In this document: positions 1-6,914 of the stretch, piece after piece
Layout of the letters: the number at the start of each line of letters is the position of its first letter
Position numbering within the stretch: the stretch's first letter is position 1
Origin: Dehalococcoidia bacterium
GTDB lineage: Bacteria; Chloroflexota; Dehalococcoidia; SZUA-161; SpSt-899
NCBI GenBank assembly: GCA_023271485.1
Contig: JALPXT010000004.1
Coordinates: forward strand, 1 to 25,885
DNA: 25,885 nucleotides
Direction: 5' to 3'
Made by a program: the position numbers and the translations under genes
Notes under the pieces: model-generated
Databases searched by the model: none
What the model saw: only the letters and a program-made list of their open reading frames with translations
Told to the model about the DNA's origin: nothing

Positions 1-5
1 TAACC

Positions 6-539
6 GTGGTCCAGAAAGGCATAATCGTCCTTGCCATAATTGTGGTGATAACCGCGGGAGCCATACTTACCCCTCATTGGCTTGAGCAACCCCCGCCCGA
101 TATCGTGGAACCACCACCACACAGGCCCTATCTCGAAGAATTTTTGGTCGGCACCGGATTGACATTTCATCCCGTCGTAAGGAATGATTTTGCGTACTAT
201 AAACTACATACCGCTGACGAGCAGTTGGCAGGATTCGTCTTCTTGGGAACTGAGGAGGGATGGGGCGGGCCGATAAATCTGTTCATTAAGACGGATGCGG
301 CGGGAGTAATTCAGCACGTCCATGTGTGGCACCATACAGAAACACCCATTTATGTAGTAGGAATGGATGCCTTCCTGGCAACATTTGCTGGTTATAAAGC
401 AGAGGCGGAGCTTATCTGGCAAGAGGATGTACATGGAATTACCGGAGCGACGGTCACCGCAGAGGCGATCATCGCTGCAGTTTATGGACCCGGAAGAGCG
501 GCCTACCAAAAAGGGATATTCATACAACGAGAAAGATAG
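6..539 (+). CDS. Membrane-anchored FMN-binding domain protein
   Basis: Encodes 177 aa. Residues 5-22 are a hydrophobic anchor after a short N-terminus with one Lys. A proline-rich linker (29-41) follows, then an FMN-binding domain like those of RnfG/NqrC. The motif G144-I-T-G-A-T149 near the C-terminus matches the [S/T]GAT core where ApbE attaches FMN to the last Thr. The usual Asp six residues before that Thr is His143 here, with Asp141 nearby. The family passes single electrons outside the cytoplasmic membrane, so this is probably an extracytoplasmic electron carrier for the genes that follow. The GTG at base 6 is the first start visible, but the frame is open to the window edge, so the true start may lie upstream. 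An 81-base gap separates it from the next gene, which has the same strand. The family is fairly sure; the redox partner is inferred. Confidence 0.75.
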   Translation: MVQKGIIVLAIIVVITAGAILTPHWLEQPPPDIVEPPPHRPYLEEFLVGTGLTFHPVVRNDFAYYKLHTADEQLAGFVFLGTEEGWGGPINLFIKTDAAGVIQHVHVWHHTETPIYVVGMDAFLATFAGYKAEAELIWQEDVHGITGATVTAEAIIAAVYGPGRAAYQKGIFIQRER

Positions 540-620
540 TAATACTCCGTGGTCGAGCGCCTGCCGGCGGAAGGGGGGCTTACTGAAATAGGCTTAGCGA
601 AATAAAGGAGGAAGAGAGCG

Positions 621-1304
621 ATGGGATGGGAGCAGATAAGTATTTCCTTTGGACTCGGTGCCGTTGCTAGTATAGGGATTTGTCTCGCCTCCTGCACTCC
701 TATTCTAATTGGTTATCTGATTGCAACGGAAAAAAATCCCCGCAAATTTATCGGCTGGTTTCTCCTCTTTATCGGTGTGCGTGCCGTCGTATTTATCGCG
801 ATAACACTTCTCATATTATTGCTCGGTCGGCTGGCCCTGGACTTCATCAAGGAATACGCCCTGGTGCTCCACATCATCGGAGGGGCATTTATCGCTGCCG
901 CAGGGATATTGATCTTCTTCAATATCGGTGCAAAACTGCGTTTCTTCCGCACCAAATCGCAGGGATTCCTCTCTCTGGCGGTACTCTTCGGTATAAAGCC
1001 CTGTCTGCCCCATATCGCTATATGGGGTTTCATCTTAATGGCGGTAGGGGCACCGATGGTCGAGGGCGTTATCGCACCCGCAGAAGCGCTCTTGCAATCG
1101 GCGGTTATAGCGGTGTCGTTTTCCATCGGAGAGAACATCGTCCCTGTTATCCTCGGTGCTTTGGGGGGAAAGTCGATACGTTACTTCCGCGGCCGGGGTT
1201 TCCGCATTGCTACTAAAGCAGGTGGAGTTGTCCTATTCATACTCGGAATAGCATTTATCTTTTACGAAAGAGTAGCTCCGGTCATCGCACGGATTTTGGC
1301 CTGA
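621..1304 (+). CDS. CcdA/DsbD-type transmembrane thiol-electron transporter (TauE/SafE-like annotation)
   Basis: Encodes 227 aa, almost wholly hydrophobic, with about six membrane segments in two similar halves. The first half opens with C21-L-A-S-C25-T-P and the second with P127-C128-L-P130. Paired membrane cysteines next to prolines are the hallmark of CcdA and the DsbD core, which move reducing equivalents from cytoplasmic thioredoxin to proteins outside. Such proteins are often auto-annotated as sulfite exporter TauE/SafE or cytochrome c biogenesis proteins. A GGAGG ribosome site lies about 9 bases before the ATG. The next gene starts 12 bases after the stop. Its likely role here is to keep the cysteine-rich exported proteins of this operon reduced, which is an inference from context. 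No thioredoxin-like partner is visible in the window. Confidence 0.72.
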   Translation: MGWEQISISFGLGAVASIGICLASCTPILIGYLIATEKNPRKFIGWFLLFIGVRAVVFIAITLLILLLGRLALDFIKEYALVLHIIGGAFIAAAGILIFFNIGAKLRFFRTKSQGFLSLAVLFGIKPCLPHIAIWGFILMAVGAPMVEGVIAPAEALLQSAVIAVSFSIGENIVPVILGALGGKSIRYFRGRGFRIATKAGGVVLFILGIAFIFYERVAPVIARILA

Positions 1305-1316
1305 AGGGGTGGTGAT

Positions 1317-2018
1317 ATGGCGGGCAAGCAGCGGCGCAAAATACTGTGGTGGTTAATCCTTCCCGTGCTCATCGCCGGAATCCTTGTTGGGATTGGCGGC
1401 CATTTTGGCGAGCAGGGGCAATACCAACCGGTGATATCCGAGGTCGGGGTGCGCTTCGGGGACATCATTGTTGATACGGCTGCCGGAGAGATTCGCTTTC
1501 CCGGCCGGATTCGGCAGAATGAGGGTTGGGTGCGCTTCCTCGTCTATCTCACCAGTTACAGATGGCTGGAAGAGGAAGCGGCGATTATCTCACCAGCGAA
1601 TCTCATCGATCTGCAAAAGGCGATCGCTCTTCTTGACTGGCAATTGTGGGATCAATTATGGTTTAGGGAAATAACCGGCCAAAAGATAGAGGTTTACCTG
1701 AAATGGCCCGGGGGAGGTAAGGCGGAGGCGAATGAACTGATACAACTGCCTTACCATTTAGGAATCGGCGATTTGGTCTTTCTGGGTTCGCCTCTCTTTG
1801 ACCCGCTTTTTCTCGCTCGTTGTGCTCAAACCCTAACCTGTCTGGCCCTCAAGCAAGGCTACCAGTGCCCGCTGTTTTTCCTGCAGGAGAGCGTAGAAGA
1901 AAAGTTCACTCGCGCTGGCGGTGCCGCTGGATACCATCTGAACCCCGAACGATTGCCCCCACCCGGAACCAGGGTCACCGTTATTATCCGGGTTCCCGAC
2001 CTCCAGGGAGGTGGATGA
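1317..2018 (+). CDS. Anchored extracytoplasmic protein, YdjY-like domain
   Basis: Encodes 233 aa. The N-terminus is basic (K4-Q-R-R-K), then one hydrophobic segment at about residues 9-27, so the rest should lie outside. Residues about 45-110 resemble the YdjY domain: a short strand ending in FPG, a stretch around NEGWVRF, then a conserved-looking helix with 'ANLIDLQKAIALLDWQLWD'. The C-terminal half has a beta-rich look and ends in a Gly-rich tail. I do not recognise an enzyme motif. YdjY-type domains are found beside ferredoxin-like and NapH-like redox genes, which fits the location between two CcdA-like genes. The stop overlaps the ATG of the next gene (ATGA), showing tight coupling. The fold assignment is tentative; a plain hypothetical membrane-anchored protein is the fallback. 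Confidence 0.5.
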   Translation: MAGKQRRKILWWLILPVLIAGILVGIGGHFGEQGQYQPVISEVGVRFGDIIVDTAAGEIRFPGRIRQNEGWVRFLVYLTSYRWLEEEAAIISPANLIDLQKAIALLDWQLWDQLWFREITGQKIEVYLKWPGGGKAEANELIQLPYHLGIGDLVFLGSPLFDPLFLARCAQTLTCLALKQGYQCPLFFLQESVEEKFTRAGGAAGYHLNPERLPPPGTRVTVIIRVPDLQGGG

Positions 2019-2668
2019 TGGAAGAGGCCCTCATGCTATTCACCCTTGGAATTACCGTCTCCTTTGGTCCATGTATCGCTCACTGCTCCCTGGTGATTCT
2101 GCCGTACATCGCTACTACTACCAAAAACTGGAAAGATGGACTCAAGGCGATATTGATATTTTCGGTTGCGCGTCTGGCTATCTACGGAGCACTGGGGCTC
2201 CTGGCGGGCCTGCTGGGGCGAGCCATCATTGAGCAACTGCTGCAGTTTGAGATCGAGATAATGATTGCCGGCGGGGTAATTATCGCCTCTCTGGGGTTGT
2301 ATATCTTCTTGCGCAAAAATGAGACGTCCCGTTGTCGAGCCGCCGCTTGCGGGCACCGAGCGGGTATAAAAGGATCCGCCCTGCTGGGGCTCTTTGCCGG
2401 AGTATTGCCATGTCTGCCACTTTTAGGTGTACTCACCTTTACCGCGCTCTATGCCCAGGATCTGTGGCAGGGCGCATTCTATGGATTGGCCTTCGGTGCG
2501 GGAAAATTCTTTTCGCCGCTTATCGTGTTAGGAATGTTGGCCGGCAGCGCCCCGGCACTTCTGACACGCTACGGCAGAGCATTCAGCTATTTCACGAGGC
2601 TCTGCGGGGCTGTCCTTATCCTCATCGGATTCAGCTTGATCGTTCCGGGATTGCTGCCCCAATGGTAG
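2018..2668 (+). CDS. Second CcdA/DsbD-type transmembrane protein
   Basis: Encodes 216 aa from the ATG at 2018. GGAGG at 2007-2011 sits 6 bases before it; the frame is open much further upstream, but that part lies inside the preceding gene. About six membrane segments form two halves. Each half holds a proline-flanked cysteine motif: F16-G-P-C19-I-A-H-C23 in the first and L-P131-C132-L-P134 in the second. A cytoplasmic or loop pair, Cys106 and Cys111, lies between the halves and could bind metal or form a thiol pair. It is a divergent paralogue of the gene at 621-1304. Two such transporters in one operon suggest either two different partners or a heterodimer. The family assignment rests on the paired Cys-Pro motifs and the repeat architecture; the direction of electron flow is inferred from CcdA. 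Confidence 0.7.
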   Translation: MEEALMLFTLGITVSFGPCIAHCSLVILPYIATTTKNWKDGLKAILIFSVARLAIYGALGLLAGLLGRAIIEQLLQFEIEIMIAGGVIIASLGLYIFLRKNETSRCRAAACGHRAGIKGSALLGLFAGVLPCLPLLGVLTFTALYAQDLWQGAFYGLAFGAGKFFSPLIVLGMLAGSAPALLTRYGRAFSYFTRLCGAVLILIGFSLIVPGLLPQW

Positions 2669-2686
2669 TAAATAGGAGGTGTTGAT

Positions 2687-3889
2687 ATGCGGAAAATATT
2701 GCTCTCACGCCCCATCTTAGTCACTATCATTGTCAGCGCTGCTTTGATCGGACTGATACTTGGATTCTTAAGGCCCGATGCCGCCCTGCCGGAGCAGCCC
2801 GCCTTACGCCTTGTTGACCTGCCGGAGCGGCCCGCCTTACGCCCTGCTGATTTGCCGGAACACGAGCTTGCCGACCATGGACACGAGGCGATGTTCTTCC
2901 AGGAGATGGCCGATAACAAGGTTGAGTGCCAACTCTGCTTTCTGAACTGTATTATCCCCGACGGTCACCGCGGCATCTGCCGGGTGAGAGAGAATAGAGA
3001 AGGTCGCCTCTATACCCTGGTGTATGGTCTCCTTGCCTCCACTATGATCGCCGAGATAGAAAAAGATGGAATGCAGCATGCCCTTCCGGGAACTAAAGTC
3101 CTGGCTATCGCCACGGCATCGTGCAATTTTCGCTGTAAACAATGCCATAACTGGCATATCACTCAACGTTATCCGGAAGATGTAAGAGCGCGTCAATTCA
3201 CCCCGCAAGAGGTGGTCGATCTGGCGCTACGTCGAGGAGCACGCACAATCACCGGAACAATCAATGAGCCCACCATCTTCTTTGAATTCCTTTATGATGT
3301 GGCTATCTTAGCCCGGGAAGCGGGGCTCAGGATGCAGTTTCATACCAATGCGGCGATTGCCGAAGAACCACTGCGGGCATTGCTCCAGCGGCTCGACCAG
3401 GCGGTAGTAGATCTTAAAGGGTTCTGCCCTATTGTCTACCGGGAATATTACGGTGGATGCCTCGATTCAGTGCTCAGGACGCTGAAAATCATCAGGGAAG
3501 AAGGAGTTTGGCTGGAAATCACCAATCTCGTCATTCCCACCGTTAACGACTGCATGGACCAGATCAGGGCGATGAGCGAGTGGATTCTGGAGTATTTGGG
3601 GCCGGACGTGCCGCTGCACTTTACCCGCTTCGTTCCGGCATTCAGATTGACCCATCTTCCCCGTACCCCGATAAGCACGCTGGAGCAGGCACACGCCATC
3701 GCCAGGGAGGTGGGGATAAACTTCGTCACTATCGGTAACGTCGCCGGACATCGCTATAATTCCACTTTTTGCCCCTGCACCGGGGGGAGATTGATTCACC
3801 GCATCCATTTTGCTGTGATGTATAATAGGATAACACCTGAAGGCACATCGCCATTCTCCGGCCGTCCCGTGCCGGGGAGGTGGGAGTAA
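2687..3889 (+). CDS. amrS: AmrS-type radical SAM protein, membrane-anchored (paralogue 1)
   Basis: Encodes 400 aa. The N-terminus is MRK, a hydrophobic anchor spans about residues 9-28, and a linker with two 11-residue repeats covers 34-55. The AmrS-type cysteine block follows (C81, C84, C88, C98), then the radical SAM cluster motif C146-N-F-R-C150-K-Q-C153. The TIM-barrel continues with a NEP motif and a conserved 'NDC' segment. The C-terminus has C362-P-C364, but the second CxxC seen in paralogues 2 and 3 is replaced by S-P-F-S-G. AmrS belongs to the AmmeMemoRadiSam set; its partners (AMMECR1-like and Memo-like) are absent from this window. The anchor with positive residues before it puts the iron-sulfur domain outside, which is odd for an enzyme needing SAM and reductant. 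The substrate is unknown. A GGAGG site precedes the ATG. Confidence 0.82.
   Translation: MRKILLSRPILVTIIVSAALIGLILGFLRPDAALPEQPALRLVDLPERPALRPADLPEHELADHGHEAMFFQEMADNKVECQLCFLNCIIPDGHRGICRVRENREGRLYTLVYGLLASTMIAEIEKDGMQHALPGTKVLAIATASCNFRCKQCHNWHITQRYPEDVRARQFTPQEVVDLALRRGARTITGTINEPTIFFEFLYDVAILAREAGLRMQFHTNAAIAEEPLRALLQRLDQAVVDLKGFCPIVYREYYGGCLDSVLRTLKIIREEGVWLEITNLVIPTVNDCMDQIRAMSEWILEYLGPDVPLHFTRFVPAFRLTHLPRTPISTLEQAHAIAREVGINFVTIGNVAGHRYNSTFCPCTGGRLIHRIHFAVMYNRITPEGTSPFSGRPVPGRWE
2786..2851 (+). repeat. 33-bp tandem repeat, two copies, inside paralogue 1
   Basis: Two adjacent 33-base units (2786-2818 and 2819-2851) encode LPEQPALRLVD and LPERPALRPAD. A partial third unit (LPE) follows. 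The units differ at only a few bases and lie in the linker between the membrane anchor and the radical SAM domain. The other three paralogues lack them. The repeat probably lengthens a flexible proline-rich tether and may vary in copy number between strains. Confidence 0.8.
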
Positions 3890-3911
3890 GTACAAAGGAG
3901 GTAATTGAGAA

Positions 3912-4628
3912 ATGATTTCAAATCTCAAGAAGAAGGTCGTGGCGTTGGCGTTGGTCGTCGTTGCCGGCGTTGTGGCGATGGGATGCCCGCCGGAGCCTGC
4001 CGTGGAAGAGCCTGTAATCCAGGAAGGGGTAATCATCAGTCTTCCTTCTCCGCGGCATACCGGTGAGATGTCTGTGGAAGAGGCCATCTTCCGGCGCCGG
4101 TCAATACGCAATTTCCCTGATGAGCCGTTGAGCCTTCAAGAGGTATCACAACTGCTGTGGTCAGCAGGAGGAAAGACCATTGATGGAGTAACCGGGGCAA
4201 CGCGTGCCTTCCCATCCGCCGGTGGGCTGTATCCATTTGAGATATATCTCGTTGCCGGAAACGTAGCTGGTCTGGCTGACGGGATATATCGGTTCGGATG
4301 GCGGGATCACTCGATTGAGATGATAAAGGAAGGGGATTTTCGCGAAGAGCTGATGGTGGCCTCGCTTAGACAGGGGTTTGTGTACCAGGCGCCGGTGAGC
4401 ATCGTCTGGGTGGGTGATTTCGACAGAGTAAGAAGAGCTTATGGTGCCCGAGGGGTAGACCGCTACATCATGATGGATGTCGGTGGGGCCGGACAGAACG
4501 TCCATCTTCAAGCCGAGGCACTCGGTCTGGGCACGGTGATCGTGGGGGCGTTTCACGATGATCCGGTGCAACGTATCCTGGGGACAGAGCTTATGCCCCT
4601 GTACATAATGCCAGTCGGGAGGAGGTGA
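3912..4628 (+). CDS. SagB-like nitroreductase-family lipoprotein
   Basis: Encodes 238 aa. A basic N-terminus (KKK at 6-8) and hydrophobic stretch end in A22-M-G-C25, a probable lipobox, so the mature protein would be tethered outside. Residues 60-66 (FRRRSIR) and 101-108 (PSAGGLYP) match the FMN-binding and SagB-type nitroreductase core. The C-terminal part with 'MMDVGGAGQNVHLQAEALGLG' is the usual family helix. The family uses FMN and NAD(P)H or other donors to reduce or dehydrogenate substrates. Residues 91-97 read D-G-V-T-G-A-T, an exact match to the ApbE flavin-attachment consensus and unexpected in this family. A very strong AAAGGAGG site precedes the start. The next gene begins 4 bases after the stop. 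An exported nitroreductase cannot use cytoplasmic NAD(P)H, so electrons may come from the upstream FMN protein (inference). Confidence 0.8.
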   Translation: MISNLKKKVVALALVVVAGVVAMGCPPEPAVEEPVIQEGVIISLPSPRHTGEMSVEEAIFRRRSIRNFPDEPLSLQEVSQLLWSAGGKTIDGVTGATRAFPSAGGLYPFEIYLVAGNVAGLADGIYRFGWRDHSIEMIKEGDFREELMVASLRQGFVYQAPVSIVWVGDFDRVRRAYGARGVDRYIMMDVGGAGQNVHLQAEALGLGTVIVGAFHDDPVQRILGTELMPLYIMPVGRR

Positions 4629-4632
4629 TAGG

Positions 4633-5766
4633 ATGAGGAAGGGTTTATTGCTGGTACTGATCGTTTTACTTATTGCTGGTGTTATGGCCGTAGGATGTCC
4701 TGACCCCATAGTTCAAGAGGCTATACCCATATATCCGGACGCCGCACTTCGAGTCGGCCCCCGACCGGCTCGATACTGGCAGGGGCTTGAGGATAACCGA
4801 GTGTGGTGCCAGCTTTGCCCGCATGATTGCGTTATCCCGGAGGGAAGGCGTGGCCTGTGCCGGGTGCGCGAGAACCGGGAAGGCAAACTCTATACCCTCG
4901 TTTATGGAAAGCCCGTGGCCATTGGCATCGGCCCCATCGAAAAGGCACCGTTTCATCATTTCCATCCCGGACATAGACGCCAGACGATCGCTACCGTTGG
5001 TTGTAACTTGAGATGCAAACACTGCCAGAACTGGACTATTTCACAGCGAGCGGTTGAAGACGTAAGACATCATCTTCGCTCACCGCAGGAAATCATTGCC
5101 GGGATGAAAAGAGCCGGCCTGAACTCCGTTTCCTTTACTTATACCGAACCGACGGTCTTCTTTGAATACATGTACGACATAGCGAAGTTGGCCCAGGCCC
5201 ACGGCATGAAGACGACGCTCGTCACCAATGGCTTTATCAGTCCTGAGCCGCTGCGGGCGCTCCTCCAACACATGGACGCGGTAAGGGTAGACCTGAAGGC
5301 CTTCACCGAGGAGTTCTATCGAGAGATAAGCGGGGCATCGCTGGCGCCGGTTCTTGATACCCTGAAGCTCATCCAGGAGGAGGGGGTGTGGCTGGAGATC
5401 ATTTGTCTCATCATCCCGACGCTCAATGATTGCCCGGCGGAAATTAGGGAGATGAGCGAATGGATTCTGGAGAACCTGGGGCCTGACGTCCCGATCCATT
5501 TTAACCGGTTCGTGCCCGCCTTTCGACTCACCCATCTTCCGTTCACGCCGGTGGAGACACTGGAGATGGCGCATCGAATTGCCAGAGAGGTGGGAATAAA
5601 CTTCGTCACCATCGGCAATCTTCCCGGGCATCGCTACGACAGCACCTTTTGTCCCGCTTGCGAAGCGAGATTGATCCACCGTGTCGGCATTTCTGTCCTG
5701 GCAAATAATATCGAAGAGGGAAGGTGTAAATTCTGTGGCGAGGAGATTCCCGGCGTCTGGGAGTAA
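4633..5766 (+). CDS. amrS: AmrS-type radical SAM lipoprotein (paralogue 2)
   Basis: Encodes 377 aa. The signal MRK plus a hydrophobic run ends in A19-V-G-C22, a probable lipobox. It has the AmrS cysteine block (C59, C62, C66, C76) and radical SAM motif C124-N-L-R-C128-K-H-C131. The barrel keeps the canonical-looking 'SFTYTEPTVFFEY' region. A complete C-terminal zinc-ribbon-like pair is present: C340-P-A-C343 and C365-K-F-C368. Of the four paralogues this one looks closest to standard AmrS, yet it has a lipoprotein signal. Family knowledge predicts SAM cleavage to a 5'-deoxyadenosyl radical; the substrate is unknown. A GGAGG site overlapping the end of the nitroreductase gene sets the start. 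Lipobox recognition is by eye, with Ala rather than Leu at -3, so processing is likely but not certain. Confidence 0.83.
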   Translation: MRKGLLLVLIVLLIAGVMAVGCPDPIVQEAIPIYPDAALRVGPRPARYWQGLEDNRVWCQLCPHDCVIPEGRRGLCRVRENREGKLYTLVYGKPVAIGIGPIEKAPFHHFHPGHRRQTIATVGCNLRCKHCQNWTISQRAVEDVRHHLRSPQEIIAGMKRAGLNSVSFTYTEPTVFFEYMYDIAKLAQAHGMKTTLVTNGFISPEPLRALLQHMDAVRVDLKAFTEEFYREISGASLAPVLDTLKLIQEEGVWLEIICLIIPTLNDCPAEIREMSEWILENLGPDVPIHFNRFVPAFRLTHLPFTPVETLEMAHRIAREVGINFVTIGNLPGHRYDSTFCPACEARLIHRVGISVLANNIEEGRCKFCGEEIPGVWE

Positions 5767-5770
5767 GAAG

Positions 5771-6898
5771 GTGAAGTGGATAATAATCCTGATTGGGGGA
5801 TTGATCCTTCTGGGAGGAGGCGTGTTGTTGTCGTCGGCGATGCGGCAGGAAATTACCCCACAGCAGGCGCCCATTGAAGCGAATAGCGATATGACACCGG
5901 CGCGGTTCTACGAACCATTGCCCGATTACAAGGTGCGCTGCATGCTCTGTTTCCATAAGTGTATCATTCCGTCCGGCATGCCAGGTATCTGTCGCGTACG
6001 CATAAATCACGAGGGACGGCTGTATACCGTCGTCTATGGCCGGCCGGCCGGTTTGCAGACCGATCCGATCGAAGCTGAGCCGATGTTCCATATGATACCG
6101 GGGCATCGCAACCTCGGGGTTTTCACCGCTTCCTGTAATTTTCGCTGCAAAGGGTGTCACAACTGGCATATCACTCAGCGCGGGCCGAAGGAGGTGCGGG
6201 CGCTGCGGTATACTCCAGAGGAAGTCGTTGCCGAAGCGATCAGGCGGAGAAGCCGGTCCATCTCACACACGATAAACGAGCCAACTGTTTTCTTTGAGTT
6301 TATGTATGATATTTCCGTGATAGCCCGTGAGGAAGGGCTGCTCAATCTCTTTCACTCCAACGGAGCAATTGCCCCGGAGCCGCTCAGAGCTATCTTAAAG
6401 CATATGGATGGAGTTGTCATTGATCTAAAGGCGTTCTGTGATGACGTCTACCGTGATATCTTCAACGGTGAGTTGGCTCCTGTCCTTACAACACTGAAAA
6501 TCATCAGGGAAGAAGGAGTACACCTTGAGATCGTCAATCTCATTATCCCTACGATCAATGACTGTATGGACGAGATAAGAGCGATGTGCAAGTGGATATT
6601 GGAGGATCTCGGACCGGATGTCCCGCTCCACTTTACCCGTTTTCATCCTAACTTTCGGTTGACTCACCTTCCACCGACGCCGGTGAAGACACTGGAAGAG
6701 GCGCATCGCATCGCCAAGGAAGTGGGAATAAACTTCGTCACTCTCGGCAATGTCCCCGGTCACCGCTATAACAGCACTTTTTGTCCTGCTTGCGAAGAGA
6801 AATTGGTTCATCGCGTCGGCTTTTCGGTCCTGGCGAACAATATCGAGGAGGGAAGGTGCAAATTCTGCGGCCAGAAGCTTCCCGGCATCTGGGAGTAA
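5771..6898 (+). CDS. amrS: AmrS-type radical SAM protein, membrane-anchored (paralogue 3)
   Basis: Encodes 375 aa from the GTG at 5771, 4 bases after the previous stop. The frame is open further upstream, but that stretch lies inside paralogue 2 and would put soluble sequence before the anchor. Residues 3-22 form a hydrophobic anchor. The AmrS cysteine block is C57, C60, C64, C74, and the cluster motif is C122-N-F-R-C126-K-G-C129. The barrel carries 'SHTINEPTVFFEF', shared with paralogue 1. The C-terminus keeps both CxxC pairs (CPAC and CKFC), as in paralogue 2. Only a weak GGAG-like ribosome site is seen, so translation may be coupled to the preceding gene. Export is inferred from the anchor; the function is unknown beyond the family. 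Confidence 0.8.
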   Translation: MKWIIILIGGLILLGGGVLLSSAMRQEITPQQAPIEANSDMTPARFYEPLPDYKVRCMLCFHKCIIPSGMPGICRVRINHEGRLYTVVYGRPAGLQTDPIEAEPMFHMIPGHRNLGVFTASCNFRCKGCHNWHITQRGPKEVRALRYTPEEVVAEAIRRRSRSISHTINEPTVFFEFMYDISVIAREEGLLNLFHSNGAIAPEPLRAILKHMDGVVIDLKAFCDDVYRDIFNGELAPVLTTLKIIREEGVHLEIVNLIIPTINDCMDEIRAMCKWILEDLGPDVPLHFTRFHPNFRLTHLPPTPVKTLEEAHRIAKEVGINFVTLGNVPGHRYNSTFCPACEEKLVHRVGFSVLANNIEEGRCKFCGQKLPGIWE

Positions 6899-6914
6899 AA
6901 AGTGAGGTGTAGTT

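Noticed and set aside
1820..2017. Upstream extension of the second CcdA-like gene
   Set aside because: It lies inside the preceding gene in another frame and adds a non-hydrophobic basic stretch; the ATG at 2018 has a good ribosome site.
3467..4111. Long open frame on the minus strand over the end of AmrS paralogue 1 and start of the nitroreductase
   Set aside because: It is a mirror of well-supported plus-strand genes, with no ribosome site and no recognisable domain.
5681..5770. Upstream extension of AmrS paralogue 3
   Set aside because: It overlaps the conserved end of paralogue 2 and would place soluble sequence before the anchor.
5080..5874. Long open frame on the minus strand over AmrS paralogue 2
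   Set aside because: Same reason; similar shadow frames recur at the equivalent place of the other paralogues, as expected from shared codon use.
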